Shown here: positions 16,880-25,628 of the stretch, in pieces | Numbering within the stretch: position 1 is the stretch's first letter | Layout of the letters: each line of letters begins with the position of its first letter | DNA from: Agrobacterium cavarae | GTDB lineage: Bacteria; Pseudomonadota; Alphaproteobacteria; Rhizobiales; Rhizobiaceae | NCBI RefSeq assembly: GCF_004310285.1 | Contig: NZ_SISF01000030.1 | Location: 186,001-250,000, forward strand | DNA: 64,000 nt | Reading direction: 5' to 3' | The notes under the pieces: generated by a model | What the model saw: only the letters and a program-made list of their open reading frames with translations | Databases searched by the model: none | What the model was told of the DNA's origin: nothing | Translations under genes and position numbers: made by a program

Positions 16880-17507
16880 ACTGGTCGATATCGACGGCAA
16901 GCGGCTTCTCTTCGTCATGGCGGCAGATGCCGAGTATGGCCCGCATCTGAAAGCCCGCTTCCGGCCGCTGATGACCGGCGTTGGCCCGGTGGAGGCTGCC
17001 GTCTCCTTGACCGCGGCACTAAGCGACCTCAACGGCCAGGCGCGCCTGCCGCATCTCGTCGTGTCTCTCGGCTCCGCCGGTTCGCGAAAGCTGGAACAGG
17101 CGGACGTCTACCAGGCGGCGAGCGTCTCCTACCGCGATATGGACGCCTCCGCCTTCGGCTTCGAAAGAGGGCGCACGCCCTTTCTCGATCTGCCGGCAGA
17201 GGTGCCGCTCCCATTCGTCATCCGTGAGATCCCCACTGCCCGGGTTTCAACCGGCGCTAACGTCGTATCCGGAAGTGCCTACGAGGCGATCGACGCCGAC
17301 TTGGTGGAGATGGAGACCTTCGCGGTTCTGCGGGCTTGTCAGCGTTTCGGCGTTCCGCTGATCGGCTTGCGCGGCATCTCGGATGGCAAGGCCGACGTGC
17401 ACCATATCGGTGATTGGACCGAATATCTGCACGTCATCGACGAGAGGCTGGCAGAGGCCGTCGACAGGCTGAAGGACGCCATAAAGGCTGGAGAGATTCC
17501 GCTCTAA
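16869..17507 (+). CDS. 5'-methylthioadenosine/S-adenosylhomocysteine nucleosidase-like protein
   Basis: A 212-residue protein of the PNP/UDP phosphorylase superfamily, MTA/SAH nucleosidase type. A glycine-rich GSAGS phosphate/ribose pocket follows the MAADAEYGP N-terminus. VEMETFAVLRAC carries the ribose-binding Glu-Met-Glu, and GISDG carries the catalytic Asp. It would cleave the glycosidic bond of methylthioadenosine or S-adenosylhomocysteine in salvage. It overlaps the thioesterase gene by 11 bases and precedes guaA by 82. Confidence 0.88.
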   Translation: MSYELVDIDGKRLLFVMAADAEYGPHLKARFRPLMTGVGPVEAAVSLTAALSDLNGQARLPHLVVSLGSAGSRKLEQADVYQAASVSYRDMDASAFGFERGRTPFLDLPAEVPLPFVIREIPTARVSTGANVVSGSAYEAIDADLVEMETFAVLRACQRFGVPLIGLRGISDGKADVHHIGDWTEYLHVIDERLAEAVDRLKDAIKAGEIPL

Positions 17508-17548
17508 AGCTTGCACTGAAGCCCATTTTCTGGCTTTTCAAGGCATCT

Positions 17549-17570
17549 GCCGGGTTGCCTTACGCCCGGC
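17549..17570 (+). terminator. Hairpin between nucleosidase gene and guaA
   Basis: GCCGGG (17549-17554) and CCCGGC (17565-17570) form a short stem followed by a weak T-containing tail, 20 bases before guaA. It could end the nucleosidase transcript. Confidence 0.4.
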
Positions 17571-17589
17571 AATTCTTTAAAGGCTCGCC

Positions 17590-19167
17590 ATGACCCAGAT
17601 AGCCCATCCCGACAGCATCCTCATCATCGATTTCGGCAGCCAGGTGACGCAGCTGATTGCGCGCCGTATCCGCGAAGCCGGGGTCTATTGCGAAATTCAC
17701 CCGTTCCAGAACGCCGCCGAGGCATTCGAGAAGATGCAGCCGAAGGGCGTCATCTTCTCCGGCGGCCCCGCATCTGTCACGGCAGAAGGAAGCCCGCGCG
17801 CACCGCAGGCGGTGTTCGATGCAGGCATCCCGATCCTCGGCATCTGCTACGGCCAGCAGACACTCTGCACCCAGCTGGGCGGCACGGTCGAAGGCGGCCA
17901 TGCGGCGGAATTCGGCAGAGCCGATATCGAGATCAAGAAGGCAAGCCCGCTCTTCGACGGTTTCTGGGAGCTCGGCGGCCGTTACCCGGTCTGGATGAGC
18001 CACGGCGACCGCGTCACGCAATTGCCCGCCGGTTTCGAAGTGGCAGCGACCTCCGAGAACGCGCCATTCGCCATCGCAGTCAATGAAGAGCGCCGTTACT
18101 ACACCACCATGTTCCACCCGGAAGTGGTTCACACCCCGGATGGCGCAAAGCTGCTTTCCAACTTCGTTCACAAGATCGTCGGCCTGAAATCAGACTGGAC
18201 CATGGCCGCCTATCGCGCCGAGATGATCCGCAAGATCCGCGAGCAAGTCGGCGATGGTCGCGTGCTCTGCGCACTTTCCGGCGGCGTCGATTCTTCCGTT
18301 GCAGCGATCCTCATCCATGAGGCGATCGGCGATCAGCTGACATGCGTTTACGTCGATCATGGCCTGATGCGTCTGGCTGAAAGCGAGCAGGTCGTCGGCA
18401 TGTTCCGCGATCATTACAATATCCCGCTCGTCCATGTGGATGCCTCCGACCTTTTCCTCACGGAACTGGCTGGCGTTTCCGACCCGGAAGTCAAGCGCAA
18501 GACCATCGGTCGCCTGTTCATCGAAACCTTCGAAGCCGAAGCTGCCAAGATCGCAGCCGACGGCAAGGGTGCTCCGGCGTTCCTGGCCCAGGGCACGCTC
18601 TATCCTGACGTCATCGAAAGCGTGTCCTTCTCTGGCGGCCCGTCCGTCACGATCAAGAGCCACCACAATGTCGGCGGCCTTCCCGAGCGCATGAACATGA
18701 AGCTGGTCGAGCCGCTTCGTGAACTGTTCAAGGACGAAGTCCGCGCCCTTGGCCGAGAACTCGGCCTACCGGAAAGCTTCATCGGACGTCACCCCTTCCC
18801 GGGCCCAGGTCTAGCGATCCGTTGCCCTGGCGTCGTGACGCGCGAGAAGCTCGATATTCTGCGCAAGGCGGATGCAATCTATCTCGACGAAATTCGCAAA
18901 GCGGGTCTCTATGACACCATCTGGCAGGCCTTTGCGGTTCTGCTGCCGGTCCAGACCGTGGGTGTTATGGGTGACTACCGCACCTATGACTTCGTCTGCG
19001 CATTGCGCGCGGTCACCTCGGTCGACGGCATGACGGCGGATTTCTATCCTTACGACATGAACTTCCTCGGTCGTGCGGCCACCCGCATCATCAACGAGGT
19101 CAAGGGCATCAACCGCGTGGTCTACGACGTGACGTCGAAGCCACCCGGCACGATCGAGTGGGAATAA
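17590..19167 (+). CDS. guaA: GMP synthase (glutamine-hydrolysing)
   Basis: Converts XMP to GMP using glutamine and ATP. The 525-residue protein is full length, with a class I amidotransferase domain (catalytic Cys in [10 protein letters not shown] near residue 88), an ATP-pyrophosphatase domain with the P-loop [11 protein letters not shown] near 230, and the C-terminal dimerisation domain ending GTIEWE. It is transcribed alone and followed by a terminator. The 3' end of guaA is a known integration target for genomic islands, but no duplicated end is visible downstream. Confidence 0.96.
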   Translation: MTQIAHPDSILIIDFGSQVTQLIARRIREAGVYCEIHPFQNAAEAFEKMQPKGVIFSGGPASVTAEGSPRAPQAVFDAGIPILGICYGQQTLCTQLGGTVEGGHAAEFGRADIEIKKASPLFDGFWELGGRYPVWMSHGDRVTQLPAGFEVAATSENAPFAIAVNEERRYYTTMFHPEVVHTPDGAKLLSNFVHKIVGLKSDWTMAAYRAEMIRKIREQVGDGRVLCALSGGVDSSVAAILIHEAIGDQLTCVYVDHGLMRLAESEQVVGMFRDHYNIPLVHVDASDLFLTELAGVSDPEVKRKTIGRLFIETFEAEAAKIAADGKGAPAFLAQGTLYPDVIESVSFSGGPSVTIKSHHNVGGLPERMNMKLVEPLRELFKDEVRALGRELGLPESFIGRHPFPGPGLAIRCPGVVTREKLDILRKADAIYLDEIRKAGLYDTIWQAFAVLLPVQTVGVMGDYRTYDFVCALRAVTSVDGMTADFYPYDMNFLGRAATRIINEVKGINRVVYDVTSKPPGTIEWE

Positions 19168-19211
19168 TCCCGCTTCCGCTGTGAACCGGCAGCAAGTTGC
19201 GAGAAAATGCT

Positions 19212-19243
19212 GAAAGCCCGCTTATTGCGGGCTTTCAGGTTTC
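19212..19243 (+). terminator. guaA terminator
   Basis: GAAAGCCCGC (19212-19221) and GCGGGCTTTC (19227-19236) form a perfect 10-base stem with a five-base loop, followed by a short T-containing tail. Confidence 0.75.
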
Positions 19244-19375
19244 TAGATATGGCGCATTGACCCGGCGTTACGCGATTGAATGACTGGCCATGAGGCTCTC
19301 TTTGCCCTGCTGGTCAGTACCTTGCCGTCGATGACCTCGTGACACTCTCTCGCCGCGGAGGGTTTGCGGGCCGCT

Positions 19376-20164
19376 TCAGACTGTCTTGATCGTACCGCCA
19401 TCGATGACAAACTCGGCACCGTGGATCGCAGCGGCCCGGTCGGAGGCAAGGTAGGCAATAAGGTCGGCAACCTCTTCCGGTTCGGCTCCGCGCCCGATCG
19501 AGATCCCGCCCAGCGCATCGAGCACGGACTGACGCGCGTCTTCGATCGTGCCGCCATTGGCATTGCGCAGCATGTCGAGGAAGTCGCCCGCGGCATCGGT
19601 CATGATCCAGCCGGGAGAGACGGAATTGACCCGCACACCTTTGGGCCCGAGTTCTTTCGAAATCGACTTGCTGTAGGTTCTCAGCGCCGCTTTCGCAGCG
19701 GCATAGGCTGTCGTGGATTCGGGCAGCGGCAGCACGGACTGGATGGAGGTAACGTGCACGACGGTTCCCTGACCGCGCTCCAGCATCTGCGGGATTAACA
19801 GTCGGTCGAGCCGAACCGTTGCTAGCAGGTTGAGGTTCAGTTCGGCAAGCCAGTGCTCATCCGTCAGCGCAGCGAAGCCGCCCGCCGGTGAAGCAGAACC
19901 ACCGATAACGTGAGCGAGGATATCGATACCGCCAAGCCGCTCGATTGCCGCTTTGGCCACCGCTTCGCTACCCTCAGCAGTGGTCAGGTCCGCCTGAACA
20001 TATTCAACGCCTTCAACCGGATCTTTGATCGTGCGGGCAGCCGTGACGACACGAGCGCCGCCGGCGAGGAAGCGTTTCACCGTGGCGCGGCCGAGACCTT
20101 TGGTACCGCCGCTGACGAGCACACGCTTGCCGGCAAATTCATGGGGAAGTACCTGGACACTCAT
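19376..20164 (-). CDS. SDR-family oxidoreductase
   Basis: A 262-residue classical short-chain dehydrogenase/reductase: cofactor motif GGTKGLGRA (residues 19-27), the catalytic Tyr-Lys in YAAAK, and the C-terminal FVIDGGTIKTV typical of the family. The substrate is unknown. Its ATG overlaps the end of the upstream NTF2-like gene by four bases, so they form one operon, divergent from a LysR regulator that probably controls it. The 208 bases between it and guaA hold only the guaA terminator. Confidence 0.88.
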   Translation of the reverse strand: MSVQVLPHEFAGKRVLVSGGTKGLGRATVKRFLAGGARVVTAARTIKDPVEGVEYVQADLTTAEGSEAVAKAAIERLGGIDILAHVIGGSASPAGGFAALTDEHWLAELNLNLLATVRLDRLLIPQMLERGQGTVVHVTSIQSVLPLPESTTAYAAAKAALRTYSKSISKELGPKGVRVNSVSPGWIMTDAAGDFLDMLRNANGGTIEDARQSVLDALGGISIGRGAEPEEVADLIAYLASDRAAAIHGAEFVIDGGTIKTV

Positions 20165-20490
20165 ATCGTGGTCTCCAGGGTCTTGATGGCATTGTGCGCC
20201 AGCGTGAATCGATAGGTGAAGCGGAGTGGGCTGCCGGGGAAATCTCCGTGAGCAGGACCTTCGAGAACAACGTCGCCGTTTTCTTCCCGAACACTATCGG
20301 GCTCGAAGATCGCTTTGACCGCGATCGCTTCCTCCTCAAGCAGCTGGCGGATTTTAGCCTGGCCCACGTAATGCTTGCCGTTATCTATGAAGACCGCATC
20401 ATTCGTGAATTGCTTCATCATGCCTTCCAGATCGAGACGCGCATTTGCCTCGATGTAATCGGCAATCGGTCGAGGTAGGTTCAGTGACAT
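20161..20490 (-). CDS. NTF2-like (SnoaL-type) protein
   Basis: A small protein of about 109 residues with the cone-shaped NTF2/SnoaL-like fold (MKQFTNDAVFIDNGKHYVGQAKIRQLL). Such proteins act as small isomerases, hydrolases or ligand binders. ATG 20490 is preferred because GGAG ends six bases ahead; the first ATG (20496) abuts it. It is the first gene of a two-gene unit with the SDR. An enzyme pair acting on one aromatic or keto substrate is plausible, but nothing in the sequence names it. Confidence 0.78.
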   Translation of the reverse strand: MSLNLPRPIADYIEANARLDLEGMMKQFTNDAVFIDNGKHYVGQAKIRQLLEEEAIAVKAIFEPDSVREENGDVVLEGPAHGDFPGSPLRFTYRFTLAHNAIKTLETTI

Positions 20491-20586
20491 GTTCATCTCC
20501 TTCTAAGTGGTGCGGCTAATTTAGCGCTGGACTTTTCTCCCGATAAGCGAGATGAAACCGCATGAGGTGTAACGGAAATCGGGACA

Positions 20587-21498
20587 ATGGCGCGCCACTC
20601 TCTCATAGAACTTGAGGCGGTCTTGGCCATTGTTCGGTGCGGTTCGTTTCGAGCAGCGGCTCTCGAACTCGGCATGTCGACCACGGCGATCAGCAGCGCT
20701 GTCGGCAAGCTTGAGCGGGAGCTTGCCGTTCGTTTGTTCAATCGCACCACGCGCAGCCTCTCGCTCACCTATGCGGGACGCATCTTCGTTGCACAGATCA
20801 AGCCGGCGCTGGAAAACATCCAGAAGGCGATGAACACAGCACGCTCCCAGCAGGAGACACCGTCCGGTACGTTGCGCATCAATACTTTCGCGACGGCGGC
20901 GCGCGAGATCATGGCGCCGCTGGTCCTGAACTATCTGCAGCGCTATCCCCAGGTGCATATCGACATCGTGACTGAGGGGCGGCTTGTCGACGTGGTGGCA
21001 GCGGGCTTCGATCTGGCAGTGCGCAGCGCCGATCTCGTGCCCGGCGACGCGATCGCAATACCGCTGGGCCAGATGCGGCGCATGGCCGTCGTCGCATCTC
21101 CTGCCTTTTTCCAAAACCAGGCTGTTCCCAAAGTGCCGCAGGATCTGCTGAACCACCCGTGTGTTCGGGCGCGGCTTCCCGATGGCACATTGCTCCGGTG
21201 GCGGTTCGAGAAGGGTGGCGAAAGCCTGCAACTCGACGTCGATGGGCCGATCACGCTCGACGAAGCCTCCCTTGCGCGGATCGCGGTGACGAGCGGTTTA
21301 GGTATCGGCTATTTCATGGAAATGGATGTCCGCGAAGACATCGCTGCAGGACGGCTTGTGCGCATCCTCGAAGACTGGACGCCGCCGCTCGTACCGCTGT
21401 GCCTCTATTATTATAATCGGCGCAATTCCTCGGCTGCCTTCCAGGCCTTCATCGCATTGGCGCGCGACTATGCCGCCGGACGGCTCGCGCAGCCCTGA
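20587..21498 (+). CDS. LysR-family transcriptional regulator
   Basis: A 303-residue LysR regulator with an N-terminal winged helix-turn-helix (about 1-60: [33 protein letters not shown]) and a periplasmic-binding-protein-like effector domain. It is divergent from the NTF2/SDR operon with a gap of under 100 bases, the usual geometry for a regulator of that operon. The inducer is unknown. Confidence 0.9.
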   Translation: MARHSLIELEAVLAIVRCGSFRAAALELGMSTTAISSAVGKLERELAVRLFNRTTRSLSLTYAGRIFVAQIKPALENIQKAMNTARSQQETPSGTLRINTFATAAREIMAPLVLNYLQRYPQVHIDIVTEGRLVDVVAAGFDLAVRSADLVPGDAIAIPLGQMRRMAVVASPAFFQNQAVPKVPQDLLNHPCVRARLPDGTLLRWRFEKGGESLQLDVDGPITLDEASLARIAVTSGLGIGYFMEMDVREDIAAGRLVRILEDWTPPLVPLCLYYYNRRNSSAAFQAFIALARDYAAGRLAQP

Positions 21499-21650
21499 GC
21501 TTTTATCTTTGCAGCCGCTGAAAATCGGTCTCGAAGACCCCACCTCTCCGAAAAGGTGACGAAGACTTCGGCACTTTTTTTACTCCCGGCTCAACCATTC
21601 ATCCGCGCGGCGCGTTAGGGACCCATTGTTCCAAGCACTGCGGACCCGTC

Positions 21651-22478
21651 ATGCCCTCAACCTTTCGATTCGATCTGCTCGCCAAGAGTGGTTACGCCGC
21701 ACGCGGTATCGTCTTCATGCTCGTTGGCGGGCTGGCGCTGCTGTCCGGTGTCGCGGGTGAGAAAGCCGAGACGAAGTCGGCACTCTCGACGCTTCTGAAC
21801 CAGCCGTTCGGACGCATCTGGGTCGGCGCCATCGGCATCGGGCTTCTCGGTTTCGTCTGTTGGCGGTTGGCGCAAGCCATTGCCGATACGGACGATCACG
21901 GCACCAGCGCAAAAGGGCTTGTCATTCGTACCGCTCTCATCGGAAGTGCGATTACCTATTTGGGTCTTGCCGGCTTTGCGCTCGGTCATAGCTTTCTTGC
22001 CGGTGGTGGCAATGAAGGATCTGGCGAGAAAGATCTTGCTCAATGGATCATGTCCCAGCCCTTCGGATCTTATCTGCTGATTGTGGTTGGAGCGGGCTTC
22101 GTCGTTGGCGGCGGTGTGACTGCTGCGAAGGGACTGACGCGAAAGTTCGAGCGCTATCTTCGCATCCCGGATCAGAACGCCATCGCCACCTGGATTTGCA
22201 TCTACGGGCTCGTCGCGCGCGGCTTGGTGTTTGCCATGATGGGCATCCTGTTCATCACGGCGGGAATGAAGGTCGATCCGCAAGAGGCTGGCAGTATGGG
22301 CGATGCGATGCAGTGGCTGAGGCAGATGCCATTCGGCAGCGCTCTTTACATCTGCGTTGCGGCAGGGCTTGCCGCCTTCGGCATCTACAATCTCATCGAG
22401 GCCCGCTACCGTACGATCCCGAGCCCTTCCTTAAGCGCAGTCACGCGATCCGTGCGCTCCGCTTTGCCCGGGCGGTGA
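21651..22478 (+). CDS. DUF1206 membrane protein
   Basis: A 275-residue inner-membrane protein made of three repeats of a two-helix unit (DUF1206), each starting with a GYAARGIVF/GLVARGLVF-type segment, giving six membrane helices. The function is unknown. Related proteins are scattered in actinobacteria and proteobacteria. The PPOX-fold gene starts 54 bases downstream, so the two may be co-transcribed as stress genes. Confidence 0.82.
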   Translation: MPSTFRFDLLAKSGYAARGIVFMLVGGLALLSGVAGEKAETKSALSTLLNQPFGRIWVGAIGIGLLGFVCWRLAQAIADTDDHGTSAKGLVIRTALIGSAITYLGLAGFALGHSFLAGGGNEGSGEKDLAQWIMSQPFGSYLLIVVGAGFVVGGGVTAAKGLTRKFERYLRIPDQNAIATWICIYGLVARGLVFAMMGILFITAGMKVDPQEAGSMGDAMQWLRQMPFGSALYICVAAGLAAFGIYNLIEARYRTIPSPSLSAVTRSVRSALPGR

Positions 22479-22532
22479 TAGCGACGTTCCAAGACCTTCT
22501 GACGATCCAACGCTCAAGAAAAGGAGCCTTCC

Positions 22533-22967
22533 ATGGCCAGTAAGACAATCGAAGACATTGCCTCAACGATGAAGAAGATCGACTTCTGCATGATGGCGAC
22601 GCACGGCTCATCCGGCGCCATCACCAACCGCCCAATGAGCAACAATGGCGATGTCGCTTATGATGGCGATTCCTGGTTTTTCTCGATGAAGGATACCCAC
22701 AAGGTCTCCCACATCAATCGCAATTCTCAGGTAACGCTTTCCTTCACCGAGTCGCCAAGCCTGCTTGGCAAACCCGGCATGTTCATTTCGATCGAGGGCG
22801 CGGCAGAACTCATAGAGGACAAGGCCGCCTTCGAGCGCCACTGGGTGTCCGACCTTGATCGCTGGTTCACGGAAGGCGTCGATACTCCCGGTTTGGTCCT
22901 GATCAAGGTGCGCGGCGTTCGCGTGCAGTACTGGGACGGGGAAGAAAACGGCACGATCGAACTCTAG
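22533..22967 (+). CDS. PPOX-fold general stress protein (GSP26-like)
   Basis: A 144-residue split-barrel flavin-binding protein of the pyridoxamine-5'-phosphate oxidase-like superfamily, close to the general stress protein 26 group. WFFSMKDTHKVSHINRNSQVTLSF is the family core. It probably binds FMN or F420-like flavins; the substrate is not known. AAGGAG lies just before the ATG. A RIME-like repeat begins at the base after its stop codon. Confidence 0.83.
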   Translation: MASKTIEDIASTMKKIDFCMMATHGSSGAITNRPMSNNGDVAYDGDSWFFSMKDTHKVSHINRNSQVTLSFTESPSLLGKPGMFISIEGAAELIEDKAAFERHWVSDLDRWFTEGVDTPGLVLIKVRGVRVQYWDGEENGTIEL

Positions 22968-23073
22968 AGCGCCGTGCGTCCTGTCGGACGCACAAAGGAC
23001 GCTCTATCTTTTTTGATCTACGCATCGTGCTTTTTGGAAAGTCGATTCCGATTTTCGGGCCGGCGCTGTCACG
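22968..23073 (+). repeat. RIME-like intergenic repeat, copy 3
   Basis: Starts immediately after a TAG stop codon. Hairpin 1 is GTGCGTCC (22974-22981)/GGACGCAC (22986-22993), inside an outer GAGCG/CGCTC pairing. Hairpin 2 is GAAAGTCG/CCGATTTTC with one mismatch. It is among the best-preserved copies. Confidence 0.65.
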
Positions 23074-23119
23074 CGTCTCGCGAACTTTCAGATTCGCTCC
23101 AAATGCTGTGGGTACTTCT

Positions 23120-23176
23120 CCTGCCGCATGTCGTTATCGCAAAGCCGTCACGCAGTTTTGCGCGGCATGCGGCAGG
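23120..23176 (+). repeat. Second, unrelated palindromic repeat
   Basis: CCTGCCGCATG (23120-23130) and CATGCGGCAGG (23166-23176) are perfect 11-base inverted repeats around a 35-base centre. A left-half copy lies at 3850-3882. The remainder of 23177-23287 has no recognisable element. Confidence 0.5.
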
Positions 23177-23287
23177 CTGGCATCGCGCAGAACTCGGCGG
23201 GTGGATTGACAATAGTGGGTCTGATCACAACCGCCCTTGCTTTGAGCCCCGTTGTTTCACATTCGGTCGACCGTCGAATCGATATCT

Positions 23288-24064
23288 TCAGGCTCCGCCG
23301 AGTCCTTCGGACATTCCCTTCGCGATCACCTGCAATTGCGCTCCGAGTTCAGATATTCTGTCGTCGCTTGCTTCGCTGCGCAACATACTGATCGCAATTC
23401 CTGCAACCGCGGAACCTGAGTGATCTCGAAGTGCTGCCCCAATACAGATCATCCCCTCACGGATTTGCCCATCGTCAATGGAAAAACCACGTTCTCGCGT
23501 GAGCTCGAGCTCCTTCTCAAGCTCTTCGACGGTGCGGACGCTCCGTTGCGTCAGGGGCTTGGGAAAATCGGCCAGCAGATGATCGAGTTCTTCACGTTTG
23601 AGATCCGACAACAGTATTTTGCCAGTGGCAGTAAACGGTGCCGCCAGTCTCATGCCGATGCGGAATGTCTGGCCTAAAGGCTGATCTGAGTTACGACAGC
23701 CAACATAGACGACCTCTGCGCCTTCGCGTACCGTCAGCGTAACAGTGTAGGGGTCAAGTTTTCGGTCCCGTGCAAGCACTTCCTGAAATGTCGTGACGAT
23801 GTCGAGCTGCGACAAAAAGGCGTTCGCCCATCTGAGTGGATGAGGTCCAATCTTCAACGTTCCATCCTGCGACCTCGCCACAAGATCGAGCTCATTCATC
23901 ACCGCCAGGAGTCCGTGGGCCGTGCTCTTCGGCAGACCAAGTGCGCGGGCGATTTCAGCAGCCGTCAGATTTTTGCCAGAGGCGAGAATATCGAGAATGC
24001 CAACTGCCCGGCGCAGGGCCGGTACCGTTTGCGCGGACGAAGAGTCGGGCTCGTCATTTTGCAT
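23288..24064 (-). CDS. blcR: IclR-family repressor of the blc operon
   Basis: A 258-residue IclR-type regulator (winged helix at about 20-80, LTAAEIARALGLPKSTAHGLL; C-terminal effector domain). In Agrobacterium, BlcR (AttJ) represses blcABC until gamma-hydroxybutyrate or succinic semialdehyde is present. Divergent position in front of blcABC gives the assignment. ATG 24064 is preferred because AAGGAGA is placed correctly; a longer upstream start overlaps the operon promoter. Confidence 0.9.
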   Translation of the reverse strand: MQNDEPDSSSAQTVPALRRAVGILDILASGKNLTAAEIARALGLPKSTAHGLLAVMNELDLVARSQDGTLKIGPHPLRWANAFLSQLDIVTTFQEVLARDRKLDPYTVTLTVREGAEVVYVGCRNSDQPLGQTFRIGMRLAAPFTATGKILLSDLKREELDHLLADFPKPLTQRSVRTVEELEKELELTRERGFSIDDGQIREGMICIGAALRDHSGSAVAGIAISMLRSEASDDRISELGAQLQVIAKGMSEGLGGA

Positions 24065-24073
24065 TTCGTCTCC

Positions 24074-24135
24074 TTGACAGGATCGGCAACAGCGATCATA
24101 GTTCAATACACGGACCGCGGTTCAATTAGATGAAC
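24074..24135 (+). promoter_or_regulatory. blcABC promoter with IclR-type operator
   Basis: TTGACA (24074-24079), a 17-base spacer and CATAGT (24097-24102) form the promoter. Just downstream lies the inverted repeat GTTCA-N6-TGAAC (24120-24135), with an extra GTTCAA half-site at 24101. A repressor bound here would block early elongation or initiation. Confidence 0.65.
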
Positions 24136-24153
24136 TTATCTGGAGATCGCACA

Positions 24154-25608
24154 GTGCTCAAGTTGAGAAATCCTCGCCTTCTTACAGATGCATGTTTGAT
24201 CAACGGAGAATGGATTCAATCGGATAGTTCCCAAACGATCAAGGTTGAAAATCCGGCGACCGGGAAGGTCATCGCTGAAGTTCCGTCGCTGACGTCCAGC
24301 CAGGTAGCGCACGCTGTCGAGGCAGCTGAACGGGCTTTGGTCGGTTGGAGAACCCGCTCCGCCAAGGAGCGCGCATCCATACTGAGGCGCTGGTTCGATC
24401 TGATGGTAGCAAACGCCGACGATCTCGCAGCGCTGATGACGGCAGAACAGGGCAAGCCGCTCGCCGAAGCCAAGGGTGAAGCGCTTTATGCCGCCTCCTT
24501 CGTGGAGTGGTTTGCAGAGGAAGCAAAACGGGTCTACGGTGAAACCATTCCTGCGCCCACCACCGACAAACGCATCACCATCCTAAAACAGCCGATCGGT
24601 GTTTGCGCTGCCATCACGCCCTGGAATTTTCCGGCGGCGATGATCACCCGCAAGGCCGCGCCAGCGCTTGCCGCAGGCTGCACGATGATCGTCAAACCTG
24701 CAGAGCAGACGCCGCTTACAGCATTGGCGCTTGGCGTTCTTGCTGAGGAAGCCGGCATTCCCGCCGGTGTGCTGCAGGTGGTGACAGGCGAGGCACGGGA
24801 GATCGGAAAGATCTTTACCGAAAGCGACACGGTGAGGAAGATATCCTTCACCGGATCGACCGAAGTTGGACGCGTTCTAATGGCGCAATCGGCCCCGACG
24901 ATCAAGAAACTCTCTCTCGAACTTGGCGGCAACGCACCGTTCATCGTCTTTGACGATGCCAATATCGATGCGGCAGTCGAAGGCGCGATTGCATCGAAGT
25001 ATCGTAATGCCGGGCAGACATGCGTGTGCAGCAATCGCATCTATGTCCAGTCAGCAATCTTCGACATCTTTGCGCAGAAATTGGCCACAAAAGTGAAGGC
25101 GATGAAGGTCGGCATGGGTACCGAAGAGGGCGTGACGATCGGTCCGTTGATCGACGAGGACGCTGTCAAGAAGGTCGAGGAACATGTGGCCGACGCTCTG
25201 GCGAAAGGTGCTGCTATCATCACTGGCGGAGGAAGACATGCACTTGGCGGAACCTTCTTCGAGCCGACCGTTATTGCGGGCGCGACACAGACCATGAGGG
25301 TCGCGCGCGAGGAGACGTTTGGACCGGTTGCGCCACTCTTTCGCTTCGAGACGGAAGAAGAGGCGATTGCCATGGCCAACGACACCGAGTTTGGTCTGGC
25401 GGCGTATTTCTACACAGAAAACTTCAGCCGCACATGGCGCGTCGCGGAAGCGCTGGATTACGGCATGGTCGGTCACAACACCGGCCTGATCTCCAACGAG
25501 GTTGCCCCCTTCGGTGGCGTCAAGCAATCCGGCCTTGGCCGAGAGGGCTCCCACTTCGGCATCGATGAATATCTTGAAATCAAATATCTCTGCTCGGCTC
25601 TCAGCTGA
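24154..25608 (+). CDS. blcA: Succinate-semialdehyde dehydrogenase
   Basis: A 484-residue NAD(P)-dependent aldehyde dehydrogenase, the last step of gamma-butyrolactone catabolism (succinic semialdehyde to succinate), known as AttK or BlcA. It has the motif LELGGNAP with the general-base Glu and NAGQTCVCSNR with the nucleophilic Cys. GTG 24154 is chosen: GGAG (24142-24145) is eight bases ahead and the protein then matches the GabD length. The in-frame ATG 24130 lies inside the operator and has no ribosome-binding site. First gene of blcABC. Confidence 0.93.
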   Translation: MLKLRNPRLLTDACLINGEWIQSDSSQTIKVENPATGKVIAEVPSLTSSQVAHAVEAAERALVGWRTRSAKERASILRRWFDLMVANADDLAALMTAEQGKPLAEAKGEALYAASFVEWFAEEAKRVYGETIPAPTTDKRITILKQPIGVCAAITPWNFPAAMITRKAAPALAAGCTMIVKPAEQTPLTALALGVLAEEAGIPAGVLQVVTGEAREIGKIFTESDTVRKISFTGSTEVGRVLMAQSAPTIKKLSLELGGNAPFIVFDDANIDAAVEGAIASKYRNAGQTCVCSNRIYVQSAIFDIFAQKLATKVKAMKVGMGTEEGVTIGPLIDEDAVKKVEEHVADALAKGAAIITGGGRHALGGTFFEPTVIAGATQTMRVAREETFGPVAPLFRFETEEEAIAMANDTEFGLAAYFYTENFSRTWRVAEALDYGMVGHNTGLISNEVAPFGGVKQSGLGREGSHFGIDEYLEIKYLCSALS

Positions 25609-25628
25609 GACGTGATCGGGAGGATACT

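Noticed and set aside
19168-19375. Possible integrase or island attachment site after guaA
   Set aside because: guaA 3' ends are known island targets, but there is no integrase gene and I could not find a second copy of the guaA terminal sequence in the window.
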